This document shows positions 11,901-23,449 of a stretch of DNA of 64,000 nucleotides, piece after piece. How positions within the stretch are numbered: position 1 is the first letter of the stretch; each line of letters opens with the position of its first letter. Below the pieces are notes generated by a model that was not told where the DNA came from, ran no database searches, and was given only the letters and a program-made list of their open reading frames with translations. This stretch comes from Ephemerocybe angulata (lineage: Eukaryota; Basidiomycota; Agaricomycetes; Agaricales; Psathyrellaceae): the NCBI GenBank assembly GCA_013368325.1, contig JAACJK010000166.1, positions 620,001 to 684,000 of the forward strand. Reading direction: 5' to 3'. Both the position numbers and the translations under genes were made by a program.

Positions 11901-14900
11901 CCCAGTCATAATGACACGGTGGATGCTATTGAGCTCGTTGAGTTTCCTGAACAAGAGACTGCTGTCACTTTTCACTATGGGAGGCGTGAGCGAACCTGGA
12001 TCACGATTATTGTACCGTTCCACTTACGTCTCTGTCCTTCATCAATGACCAGCGCCTAAGTGAATGTCAAGATATCGACCAATCCATCTGGTGATACAAA
12101 GGGTAACGACTTACCTCCCAACGTGGTTGCTTTTTGAAGATCGTTCCAAAGTCTTTGGGGTTGATGGCAGCTTCATAGGTCGTGATGAGAACATGGAACT
12201 TGGCTTTGGTGTGCTGTTTGCTGGGCGCATCGCGATGAAACAGTTCGAACTGCTTGATGATGTCGCGAGCCTTCTTTTCGCCGTAGAAAGGGACGACGCG
12301 AAGTTCAGGTGCCCACCGCTCAAACTCTCGTACCCAGTTCGTGATCGTGGAATTCGGTACAACGACAAGAGCAGGGAAAGCTTTCCATTCAGTCGCAATT
12401 GTGCCGAGGAAGGTCGACATTTGTACAGTTTTTCCCTACCAGTCCTTTGTCAGGAGTGTGCCTAAATGTCCAAAGAAATCACTCACGAGGCCCATGTCAT
12501 CTGCCAGAATACATGGCTGATGATTCCACCAATTGTTGCACAACCAGTTGAAACCGTCTACTTGGAACGGCATCAGCTTCAAACTTGGGTCTTGACCGAG
12601 TTTTAGTCCTGCAGGATCCTTGAGGGCATACTTCCGACGGAAGTCGTCCGGTCGTCTGTTCTCGAAAGCATCCACGTATTTCTTGTCGGGGATTGGAACC
12701 ATAACATCGCGAGCCCGAAGGTAACGTTTGAATGCGGTCACGTAGGCGCTATAGCCCGGCTCTCCACGGCGAGGAGGCGAGTCCCACGATGCTAGAGAGA
12801 AAGTTGGTAACGGTAGATCTTTAAGAGGAAAAACCCTTACCTTCGTCGTAGCCAAGGTCACCCCACTTCGCGAAGATCCAAACCACTTTGTCAATGTCCC
12901 CCTCGCTCAACCTCGACTTTTCACGCCGTTCCCAATCTTCAGGCCTCATGGTTAAGTCTTGGTCAGGCTCTTCCCCGTGCTCAAATGTATGCCCGAGTTC
13001 TTCGGGCAAATCGTCGTCCTCCATGTCCTCATCATCATCGGACTCGATCCTCTTTTGAGGTTTCTTCCCTTTGCCCTTCTTCTTGGAGGCCTTGGTCCAT
13101 ATCAGTACTTCCAGAACACGGTCAACGGTCTGCCATGACGGTGCGATGCGCTTTTCGGCGTCAGGTAGGGCATCGAGAGGTCCAAACGAGGTGGTGGGCT
13201 TTGAAGAAAGTGACCTAGATTTCTCCGCGCCTATTTCGAATGGGGAATCGGACGCGGCGTTGCCATCACCCTCGCTTATCTCCTTCAGCAACTCGACCTT
13301 AGTACCGTCCGCCAGGAAGTTCTTCAGCTTGCCAGGATTAGTCGACACCAACCACATATGAGGTACCCATGACAAGCGGCGGTAACTGCGATCAGCCCAC
13401 TTGACAAGGTATTCTCGAGGTAGTTGGTCTTTGTAATGGGGAGCGGATTTGAGCGATTCCTGCGCATTCGCTGGGTATGGCCGCCAGGCAATGATCTTGT
13501 CGAGGGGGTACTGAAATGATGCACAGTCGGCACACAGCCAGCTATTCTTGTACTGATAGTGCATGGCAATCTTGCTGAGGTTGGCGTCCTCAGGGAGAGC
13601 TGGTGGGACTGGCAGATGACCATAGTGTGCCAACCGTTTACAGGTCAAGCAGCGGAAATGTAGTTCGCGAGCCATCATCAGGTCGGCTTGAGCGGTGTTT
13701 GAAGGCTCTCCCATCTCGACATCCCCATCTGCGTCTAAGGGTTTCTGGAGGTCGGTGGCAGGGGATATCTCGTCCATACAACCCATGCATACGCCACCCT
13801 TGGTACAAGATGCTACATTACTTCGTGTCAATGAAATATTAACGAGAAGGGCAAAACAAGGCGTACCGCAGATGAATTCAGTCGTTTCCTCGGCCTCGAG
13901 GAACTTTCGCCGCTTCAAGTCTGCTGGATCGTTGCCTCGAGATTCGTGGTCTTCCCTCTCCTTAGCCCGTGCGGCTTTCAGTATTTCATCTCGCTGGGTC
14001 CCAGGCATGCAGCTCCAATGACAAGAAACAGGGCATCTGAGGCTATTAAAGAAGTCATGTCAATGAGAGGTCGATGTACACCGGGATTTAAGGACACGCA
14101 CCATCGCACCCAACCACCCAAGTCCTTATAGCGGTCCTCGTCATCGGAGTAGTCGAATTCATCTTCAGAACCACGCTTCCTCTTCTTTCCCTTCTTCTTC
14201 TTCATGGTTTGCAAGAGCTCATGAGCCGGGACCAGATGGCACTTTTCACATATCGCTCGATGAGCACGCAGAGCTGCGTTCTTAGGGTCGTCCGGATAGT
14301 CGTCGTAAGAAATTGCCTCAATCGAGCGAACATTGCCATAGGAAGGCGGCGAAAACTTTGGCTGCTTCATGCGCTTCGGTTTTGCAGCTGGCACTCTCCG
14401 GCTTAAGGCAAAGTCGCTATCATCGTCCCCTTCCTCGTCGTCCGAATCTGCATATTCAGAGCCTACAGTAACCTTGACCGCCCTGCCCCTGGTAAGCCTC
14501 CTTGCAGGGCCGGCGGAGGCGCCCCGTTCAGATCCAGACTCATCGAGGGGGATTATGCGCTGCGACCTTGACTTGCGAGGACTGAAGGGAAGTTTAGACT
14601 GTCGGGTAACGCGCTTCGGCGCACTGGTTTCGGCATATCCGTCACTATCCTCCCCCTCATCGTTGTCTTCTTCCTCGTCTTGTGACGCAGGTGCAAAGTC
14701 CATCCCGTCCGATGACGGCGCACCGCGACTGGATGAGCCAGCTTTCGTTTTGTAGCGGTCCTGTGAGATGTTGATCTTCATCTTGACGCGAGAAAGGGGG
14801 TGAATGTATGAAGCAGAGGGGTCAAAGTTGGCATGTTTGAAATTGCGAGAGCGTTTGGCTTTGTCTGAAAGGCGTGTTAGGCGCAAGAATGGGCGTCAGA

Positions 14901-15362
14901 AGCTTCCTTACGCACTGAATGCTTCAACGAGGTCGCCATGCTTCTCCAAAAACTTCTCTGCGAGAAACTAGAGGAGAATAACGCGTGAATGTGTTAACAA
15001 AAACTGCCCCCCTCGTCAAAGACTATGCTGACGCGCACCTTATGTGCGATGCCATCTCGCCACCTTGCGAAATAGTACAGGTTGCCCCCATCCCGGTATT
15101 CCCCAATGACTTCGTCGACCTTTTCATCCGACTCGAAACTCAGCATTACTTCAGCAAAAGGGCGATACTGCTTCTTTCTCGATTCTGGGAGAGGAGTGAG
15201 TTCAATATAGCAGTTGTTCCTGGTCTGTTGGAGGGCTGAGTTGGTACGCGCTGTGGCGCGCAAATTTGGCGAGCTGCTTACAGCGAGGGTAGAATGTCTG
15301 GGAGAATCCGCAAGGGAGGATAATGGGCTTTCTTCAGATGACGGGGGTATCGTCTCATCCAT
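8947..15362 (-). CDS. CHD-type (Mi-2/Mit1-like) SNF2 chromatin remodeller
   Basis: A many-exon gene read from ATG at 15362 ([11 protein letters not shown]) to TAA at 8947-8949, about 1,850 residues. In order: a chromo-like segment ([17 protein letters not shown]), an acidic/basic linker, a PHD-type zinc finger (CEKC, then [13 protein letters not shown] formed across an intron, then [13 protein letters not shown]), a second chromodomain-like segment ([19 protein letters not shown]), the SNF2 ATPase ([11 protein letters not shown] with an intron after GL, motif II VIDEGQR) and the helicase C lobe ending in AYRYGQKK. The C-terminus has Lys-rich stretches and two small CCHC clusters, [13 protein letters not shown] and [15 protein letters not shown]. 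The DEGQ box and zinc clusters point to the Mit1/Mi-2 group, which slides nucleosomes in silencing complexes. The final exon reaches AMSMQL. It lies 213 bp downstream of the LDAH-like gene in tandem. Confidence 0.88.
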
Positions 15363-15575
15363 GGCCTGGTGGAAGTAATAAAGAGGAAAAAACCCATTTC
15401 CCGAAACACGCTGTCGCGTCCATAAATTACCACGTGGGAACATCGACTGGCAGTGCTCCTAATTGCTTTTCCTTTTCCTTTGAGCTTGCTTTGATTATTG
15501 GGACGACGAATATAAGCAAATTGACCTCCACGAGCTCCACGTCTAGGTTGAATATGTAACCACGCTAATTTGCAT

Positions 15576-16808
15576 CTATGTAGGGAGGGTACATGTTCGC
15601 GGAATGACGGGAGCGGGAGCGTAATCGCTTTGTCGGCATCGGAGCCATATTGAACACTGCTCGGCAAGCTGGTCTCCGTGGTCTGGGGACATGAGGGGTA
15701 AGTCATCGAGTCCCCCAAAGAAAGTACTTGATACAAACTAATGCAGAAGGCGTGAGGCGTGCCATGGGTATCGTGAACAATGCTGACAGACTCTTTGTGG
15801 GGATGGAGGGCTGTTAAAATGTCGCCTTTCTCTTCGCCGACCCAATCGTCCTTCTCGGCGTAGTAGAAGCAAAGTTTATCCTTGCAGTCTTCGAGGAGGG
15901 CCAGATCCAGATCTGCAATTGTCTTCATTTCGTCACTAGCCATGCTGAGCGTTGCCTCGATAGCGAGAGGCGAACAAATGAGACCTTGAAGGACTAGTAG
16001 TTGGGAGGTAGGCCAATCTGAAAACAGGAAAGACAGAAAGGCTACAGGTATAAGGCGCGCTGCATAACCAAGCGACGATATTATACGTCGAGGGAGGGGC
16101 TTGAAGATGGCCTAAGAATACATGAACGGACCTGGTCATGAAATAAGACGAATCGACGCTTCGTACCGAGAGCCTTCTACCATTCGGGGTATTGCCAATA
16201 TTGGAGATGGTAGGAAAGAGGAGGAATGCGTTTGACACAGCATCTTTGCGTGCTTTCAGAACCTATGAGAAGGAAAGTGGTAAGCAACACATCACAAGCT
16301 CAGGTTCGTATCAACCTCACTTGGGAGGCGATCCACGCCCCAACACTATGACCTATCAACACAAATTTGGTGTTACTACCAAACTCTGCCTGTATTGCGT
16401 CGAATGCTTCTATGGCACTTTGCACCTGTGCAGTTAAGCTATGGTTCGGCACATTCAACTCGAGATTGGGAAGCGGTATATGGTTGAGGTGTCCGTGTGC
16501 TAGGATCGCAAGCCGCGAGGTGTGGTCCCTCTCTTGTAGCCCGGAGAGAAACGGAATATAGAACTCGACAAGCCCCGGGTTTCCTGACCGTTGAAATCTC
16601 TTCAGTGTGCGCGTCTTGTTAAAGTAGAAAGCGACCGACCAGGGATGAAGAGAATCACAGTGTCAGGAGGCTGTGACGCGTCTTTCTGGGGCCACCATAG
16701 ACAGTGAGCAGGCCCTAGAGGTTTCTTGTGCTGGAATATGGCTTGATGTGCAACACAGACTTCATGCTTCGGATTCAATATGAGCGGGGAGAGGAAAGAA
16801 GGCAGCAT
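15576..16808 (-). CDS. Lipid droplet-associated hydrolase (LDAH family)
   Basis: Read from ATG at 16808 (MLPSFLSPL) to TAG at 15576-15578. Splicing a weak gtcggt donor to the acceptor before GGAAACCC restores the family hallmark LFIPGNPGLVEFY. The nucleophile elbow is LIGHSVGAW. Near the C-terminus are FYYAEKDDWVG and, across an intron, HAFCINHGDQLAEQ, supplying the likely catalytic His. LDAH proteins are serine hydrolases on lipid droplets, linked to sterol ester or triglyceride turnover. The ATG was chosen because an in-frame TAG lies just upstream. The start is only 122 bp from the divergent SEC8 start. Confidence 0.85.
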
Positions 16809-16930
16809 AGGGGCTGTAGCCAAAAAGGAAATCGCGAGGTATGATGCCTGTGCGGGATCTGTTGTCCTGAACACGGCCTCGCTCTACATGCTTCGCTACG
16901 ACCATTAGTCTCGCTGCCCCGATATCTTCC
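16809..16930. promoter_or_regulatory. Very short divergent promoter, LDAH (-) and SEC8 (+)
   Basis: Only 122 bp separate the two start codons, so the 5' leaders and core promoters of both genes must lie here or overlap the coding regions. I see no clear TATA box. The segment fits a shared bidirectional promoter. Confidence 0.5.
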
Positions 16931-19900
16931 ATGTCAAGAAATTCACCTTTCCCTAATCGTCGGAGAGCTCCCTCAGCAGCTAGTAACGATGTCTACAACT
17001 CTCAGCCGACCTCAGCCCCGGGAACATCTAACATACGCCCTCTTGTTCCCCGGAGTCCTTCACGACCAACGACACCAACTAGCTCTACCTATAGATCGGG
17101 CTCACCACAGTACTCTGCCCCAAATACCGCACCGATAGGCCCTCTCCGTCCGCAACGATCGGAACTGCGAGCACGAGCTTCGGAATATTCAAACAGTGAG
17201 CGTGGATCGGTGGCTTCGAACGACCCATATTATCGGGACAGTTATGAGGGCTCTCGCCCAGATCCTCGCGCATATCCAACAAGCAACCCCAATACACCAC
17301 ATTCCCGCACGCGAACTCCTCGAGCAGTAAATGGAGCCTACCCTTCCGACGGTGGTGAAATAAACACACCAACCTCTCTTGGGACAGTGCTGTCTGCCTT
17401 CAAATCTGCTGGGTCGAGGAAGAACACCGTGGAGTCTGAAGACGCAGAGTACTGGCGAGAAAGGGATAGGGAGATTGAAGCGGAAAAGGCGCGACAGCAG
17501 CGCATTCGCGAGAGAGCCCCGGGCATCAGACCTGCGCGAGGCAACACAAGAGCAGGAGAGATAGATGGTGATTCACATTCCATTCAGCAAACGATGTACT
17601 ATCTAATACCTGCGCAGCTGTTTTGGACCAGGTGAAGGATGGATGGGAGTTTGTCATTGACGCTGATGTGAGTATCCCAAAGTCTGCACGAGTTAGTGCT
17701 GAGTGCCCTGTCTTCCAGTTCAGCAATGTCGAGTTGGCTCTCCAACTACTCGACCAATCCTCTTTAGGGAAAGATATGGACTCCTTCAGGAACACCAAGC
17801 AAATGTTGTCGAGGGCCCTTAAAGGATCGGTTGACAGTAAGTTCTAATTGCTTTGAAGCTCAGCATGGTTCCCATCTTGTTGCAGAGCATTACCAGGCTT
17901 TCGCCGCTTCCTTACCTCATCATGCATCCTTGCTGAATCACCTGGGAGACACCCAAGACCAAATTTCTACGGCCCGAGCCTCTTTACAGGAAACGAAGGA
18001 GTCCCTTGGTAGCAAGCGAAGTGACCTCGTTCAGCTATGGAATAGAGGGCAGACTCTAGAAGAGATGATACGTATCTTGGATCAAATGTGTGTACCAATA
18101 CGCTACAATCTCGCTTTCAGCCTGACAGATTCGCAGCGAGCATCTGAAAACCGTGCCCGATCTACTGGAAACTCTGATGTCAGAAAAGAGGCTATTGCAA
18201 GCCGCCGTACTTCTCGTCAAGAGCTTGAAAATGATCAACAATCCAGACATGCAAGAAATTGGTGCAGTCTCCGACCTTCGAAGCTACCTTGTTGGACAAG
18301 AAGCTGTTTGTTAACTTTCTAAATTGCACAAAACGCGCACAACTCACCATTGCGTAACAGGCATTGCGCGACATCCTGATTGACGAGCTGCAGAGTCACC
18401 TCTACCTGAAGTCCTTTTGGTGTGAATCTCGATGGGCATCATATGTTCCGAATCAGCAGACTCGTGAGTCCTAATTTCTCAAAATGTGCTCTTAAGATAA
18501 TGAACCCAGCTCGGACAGTTCCTAAATGTGATTATGATGACGAAGATACAACTGGAAATGAGCCTCCAGTCTCCCCAACCTCACCATCTTACCGACCCAC
18601 TCGCCTCACGCGATATCTGAACGGCTTAGCCCTCCGCCCTAATGAACCACCCATGGATATCAGTGACGCTGGAACTAAACAAAGTCGACGAACATCAATG
18701 ATTGGACTGCACACAAGCTTCACGGGAAATCCCAGCAGCCTACAGACAAATGGAAATCCAGAAAGTGACTCCTTTGCTTACATGGAAACCCTTCTTGAAT
18801 CTTTGGCGGTTCTCGGTAAACTTGGCAGCGCGCTCGATAGTATTTCTCAACGACTACCTGGAGAGATCCACAACCTAGTGGAGACTACGCTCGACGAAGT
18901 GGAAGAAAGAGCCGAATACGGGCGCCGCCGCTCTTTGCTCTCCGTCAATGGAGGCCTGGGACGCTCGGACGGTGTCTACATCTTCGCTCTCGAAGGAACT
19001 CATTCGGATGGAAAGGGTAGAGTGTCTGCCTCGTTATTGCGCCTGGCGGCACTTGAGTCATCGTCTAAACGTGTGGATCATGAAATTTTGAAGGATCTCT
19101 TTTGGACCTTGTATTCAAAGTTCGATGCTGTTGGTCAAGGGCTGCGAGTTGTATCAGAAGTTGCCAACCGCATTGGATCGGTGAGCCCCTATGTTTACTT
19201 TCGATGTTCTGTTCTCAGCCTCAGCATTCCAGCGGCGTGATTATAAAGACTCGTCCGAAACCAAGCCTGGTACCCTCTTCCCTCTGACTGAAGTTTGGCA
19301 GCCAATCCAAGCAGAAGTACGTGGCCCCTCGATTCTGCCTGTTTTTCCCTCCAATAAATCTGACGCATGTTGTCTAGGTTCGAAAGCTTATCTCTGACTA
19401 CCTGACAGACGAACAGCAGGGCTCTGCTGCGAGTCGCAATCCTATTTCGTCAATTAATGAAATACTGCGGGAAGGAAAGTTCCTCAGGGACAGAGTAAAG
19501 GTACACAGTCTGCCACTCTACTGAACTGGCCTCTCACCTTCGTATCAGCCCGTTTTCCGCTTCTCAGATACCGATTCGAAGTCGACGAACAAAGCTCTTC
19601 GATCGCATGAAGAGGGGTTAACGAAGGTTTTGAAGGATACCATGCCTGGCCTTGCGCCTGCTGGTGCAGGCGACTCCTCACAAACCATTGTCGCTTCCAA
19701 CGATGATCACCTGGGGTCCGATCAGCACCATCGACTGCTGATCCGCCCAGACGCATTCCATGTCACAATATTGTTCCAGCCCACACTGAGTTTCCTTGAA
19801 CGCATGACAGATACGTTGCCTGCGGGTGTTGAATCCGTACGGACGTCCTCGGCCGTCCTTGATGATGTCGTCTTGAAGGTGTATCTCCCCCAACTCGAGG

Positions 19901-21540
19901 AGAAGGTACTCGATCTGTTCCACGAAGCTGTCTCAGGTAATTTCAAGTATCATATCCGGCGAGAAGATGTCTAACGTTTCCGCCCTTTTCGTCAGGCCCT
20001 GACGCCTTCCAACCTGACCCCGAATCCCTGAAGCTCTGCTCTGAACCTCTGATAAAGGCAACTATCCCCCTGATGTCCCTGGCCAGCTGATAGCTGACAT
20101 TGAATAGGCTGCTACGCAACTTATGGCACTGATCAACTCGCTATGTGCGATGTTGGAGACCAGTCCATTCCACAGAGAGAACTATTCTCGTCTAATTCTA
20201 GGGGTCGTCATCCAATTCTATCAGCGGTGCAGTGATCGATTCCAAACGCTTACCTCGACCTCTCCTCCGGGAAGTTTGGAGTCCCAAATCGCTCTTGCTG
20301 CACAATGGGCACAGAAGGCGGATCTGCAACCTCCTTTGACAGAACTGAGGAATCTTTCTGTATGTTCATTCACAACATGGTTGCCCATTGACTAACATGT
20401 ACCACCCTAGGAATGTGACACTGCTAAGGGAAAGCAGTTGTGTCGCCAAGAAACGAACATCGAATTAGAGTATCTTCGACAACAGAACATCCAGAGGGAA
20501 GACCTCATCGCATCAAATAGAAATCTCTCGGCTTTGGCAAGCTTGTATCGAAGCATGGTGAGGCTCACATTCCATAAGCGCGCAATCCATCTAACTGTGA
20601 CTCTAGGCATGGTTTTCTTCTGAGCTCAATGCCATCAAGTCCGTGCCAGAGAATTTTGGGGTACCAACGTCTCCGAACGGGCTCACATCTCCTGGACTTG
20701 AACCTACGACAGCTATCACTGCAGTAACGCCTTACCTACCACCTCTCCCCAAGGACCCCTCTGGACAGCTAAAGCTACCACTTTCACGAGAAATGGCGAT
20801 GCGGTTCCAAGCCCTCATCCGGACGTACGATCAACTTTCGAGTCTTATTTTGGATACGCTTCGCATCGACATTCGCTGTCGTGCGATGTATTATCTAGAC
20901 GCGTCGATGAGACATGTGAGCACTTATGTAGGGTATGCCGCCGCTGATATACTGACGGGGAGTGCAGGGCAACTACAACGCTTCGTATGAGGCCGCGGAA
21001 CCGGACTCCCACATTGTTGACTTGAACACAGAGCTTGTTCAATGCGACGAGCTCACGACCGTGCATCTACCCCAGAAAGTCAGGCGCTACGTCTTCGCAG
21101 GTCTAGGCAAGCTGATGCAGCATATGACAATTTACAATGCTCGACACCTCCGATTCCCAAATGAATTTGGAATGAAGAAGGTCTTGCGCAACATTCAAGC
21201 ATTGCAGCAAAGTTTACGGACCCTAAATATGGACGAGAAAGAAACCGAGTTCGAACGGGCAAAGCGCTATTATGCCATGTTCAATCTTTCACCTAGAGTA
21301 GGCTGCCTTGTTGTGTCCGGTCTTTGGGGGTCACTGACATCTTGGCCATAGGAAATGCTGGATGGAATAAAACAACGCCAGGCGTTCGGATTCGATGAAT
21401 ATCAGACAATGCTCAACCTCCAGTGCGCGTATTTCCCTGGGGATGGATCCACAAGTGCCACGAAGCCCCCAGATCGGAATTACAACCACTATGTTATCGA
21501 GTTGCACAGTCTCGAGCTTGAGGACGCTGAATCGGCATAG
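16931..21540 (+). CDS. SEC8: Exocyst complex subunit Sec8 (EXOC4)
   Basis: A long many-exon gene from ATG at 16931 (MSRNSPFPNRRRAPS) to TAG at 21538-21540, over 1,100 residues. The first 220 residues are Ser/Pro/Arg-rich and likely disordered. The conserved N-terminal Sec8 region follows: WEFVIDADFSNVELALQLLD, then HYQAFAASLPHHASLL, QISTARASLQETKESLGSKR and LRSYLVGQEALRDILIDELQ, the coiled CorEx part of the family. The C-terminal helical bundles include ELTTVHLPQKVRRYVFAGL and end in YVIELHSLELEDAESA. Sec8 is a core exocyst subunit that tethers secretory vesicles at growth sites. SEC3, another subunit, lies about 22 kb away. The gene ends 63 bp from the convergent LYR gene, so their 3' ends probably overlap. 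Confidence 0.93.
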
Positions 21541-21603
21541 CATACCACATCATTGATATCCTATAATCTACGTGTACACGTCAGGCACTGGTTGCGCCCT
21601 GTA

Positions 21604-22855
21604 TTACCCGTTCTTCTTAGCCTTGTATATTTTACCCTCCATACCGCCTAAAAGCCAGGCTAGATTTGTGTCGTCAATCTCTCGTACGGTCACGTCGCTG
21701 GCAGGAGTACGCCCGAAAGAATATTCGGATAGCTGGACTGAGTAGGTGCCTTCGCTATGCTGTTTCGTGGCAGGAGTTGGACTGCGATACGTCATGATTG
21801 GGAGCTTGGCGAGGAGGTCGCGGTATCGCCTTCGAACCCATCGTGAGGGATGTCGTGTGCTGGCCGGTAAAATTGACGCCGTTGCCACGACGGTAGCCTC
21901 CTTTGCCTTCCTCTCTTTCCGTGTCAGTGGGGCAAGAGCTGCTCTACCCACCAGGGTTTCGATCTCAGATACCAAGCCTAAGTCTTGCATGGGTAGTGCA
22001 TCCGCATGGTACGGCCGTTGCCCTACTTCAGTGGACTCCCCATTTCCTGTCCTGGAAGCATCCATTGTGGTGCTCATGGATATCTCCAAGGGTGGAAGGA
22101 CTTTCTTGATCTCCTGTTTGAAGAACCTCTTCTGCTTGTTGTATTCTCTACGCTTGCTGAATGGGCCAAAGATATGGGCATCATCGGAGAATGGGTCCGC
22201 ACGCGCTGGGAGTAATTTCGCTTTTGTCCAGGCATCTTTCTTGAGTGGTCGCGTCGCCATTCCATGCGAGGTCGTTAGCAGAGACTGAAGGGGTTTCGGG
22301 TATAATGGAGGGCGTGAGCGGGGCTTGGAAGGTATGATTGGGGGTGGTAGTGGTGCATTTGGGTCGGTTAAGAGGGGCTTCGGTCATCCGCGTCAGACAA
22401 TAGTGTTCAAGACGAGAATATGGCGACCGTAGCCGCGCGCGCACCTTGAGCAGCTCCCACTTGAACGCGCCTGTTCTTCCAAACGCCGCTCCAAGTAGAT
22501 TTTGGAAAACCTTCACATTTCCTGAGTTTGCTTCCTGCAGCCTCCGCAGGCCCTGTACATATCAAGCAAGGCATATGTGTGACTGTGTGGCATGGAGGGT
22601 GCAATAATACTTGGGTACCTGGCTGGCCCGTTGAAATCGCGTTGGCAAATGCCGAGCACCAGAGGGTCGTAGCATGCTTCTGACATCGCTCCGAGTCTTC
22701 ACCCTATAAAACTGCCTGCTATTTGTCAGACATTGCACTGAGGAAACGCGCTAAACGGCCACAAACTGCAAATAGATGTGCGGTAGCTTCCGAATTTCTC
22801 TCAGGTGTGCACGGTAAAGCGAGAAAACTTGAGAGATAGTCGGTATAGGTCTCAT
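21604..22855 (-). CDS. LYR-motif protein, possibly Cup1-like mitochondrial family
   Basis: Exons were assembled from ATG at 22855 (MRPIPTISQ) through VFSLYRAHLREIRKLPHIYLQ-like sequence, which holds the L-Y-R tripeptide followed by Arg. Two further exons add QFYRVKTRSDVRSMLRPS and LRRLQEANSGNVKVFQNLL, then AFGRTGAFKWELLK, and the long last exon ends in YKAKKNG at 21604. LYR proteins are usually small mitochondrial factors that bind the acyl carrier protein in Fe-S or respiratory complex assembly. This one is longer (about 330 residues) with an extended basic C-terminal part, as in fungal Cup1-like LYR proteins. The LYR motif is clear; the subfamily is inferred. Every junction keeps frame with standard GT-AG introns. 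Confidence 0.72.
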
Positions 22856-23449
22856 CGTATTTCGCTTTTCTGAAGTTGGCTACTGGGAGTGGGAGGGCAG
22901 CATTCTGTTGTATTCGAACTTTAATCGAAGCCAGCAGGCGCTCCCTTGGACTCGCGGGCAATCAATCAGCCAGTGCGGATTCTTCCCACGTTATGGGCCG
23001 GGTGTACCTTTGGCCCTGTCCATGTCTGGGTCATACAGTTCAGTGGGAGCGCGGCATAAAGGGAGACTGGAGTACTACATGTTGCGATTTCATTCACAGA
23101 CACTAACAGTTCAACGGCTTGAAGACAAAGGATCAACGGTACCATCGGTTGATTCGGTCCAGATGGCACCAAACCATGACGCATCAGAGACTGGGCGCTT
23201 AATCATTCCATTTCCATGATATCCAGCCATCCGAGCTATCCGAGGATGACCAGGGAGGAATATTACAAACAGGGCAACATGTACATGCTTGCTATAGTAT
23301 AATAATGTTATGCCGCTGGGAAAGGTACGGTAAATATAAGGGGAATAGAACGACATCTACTATACTGGCTTTACAGTGACGAAGGGTCAGTCGAGATGGG
23401 CGAGATAGAGGCTAAAATATACACAGTTCTGAAACAAGACGAAGATAAA
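22856..23449. other. Intergenic region with a possible unassigned exon
   Basis: These 594 bp lie between the LYR gene start and the RAD5-like stop, both on the minus strand. One short minus-strand stretch near 23030-23085, following a possible tag acceptor, reads SLPLCRAPTELYDPDMDRAK and looks coding-like. I could not extend it into a convincing gene. Several 70-100 residue frames on both strands show no family resemblance. Confidence 0.4.

Noticed and set aside
22719..22961. Minus-strand 80-residue frame ending FLSAMSDK.
   Set aside because: It overlaps the LYR gene in another frame. The overlapping frame contains the conserved SLYRAHLREIRKLP sequence and splices cleanly.
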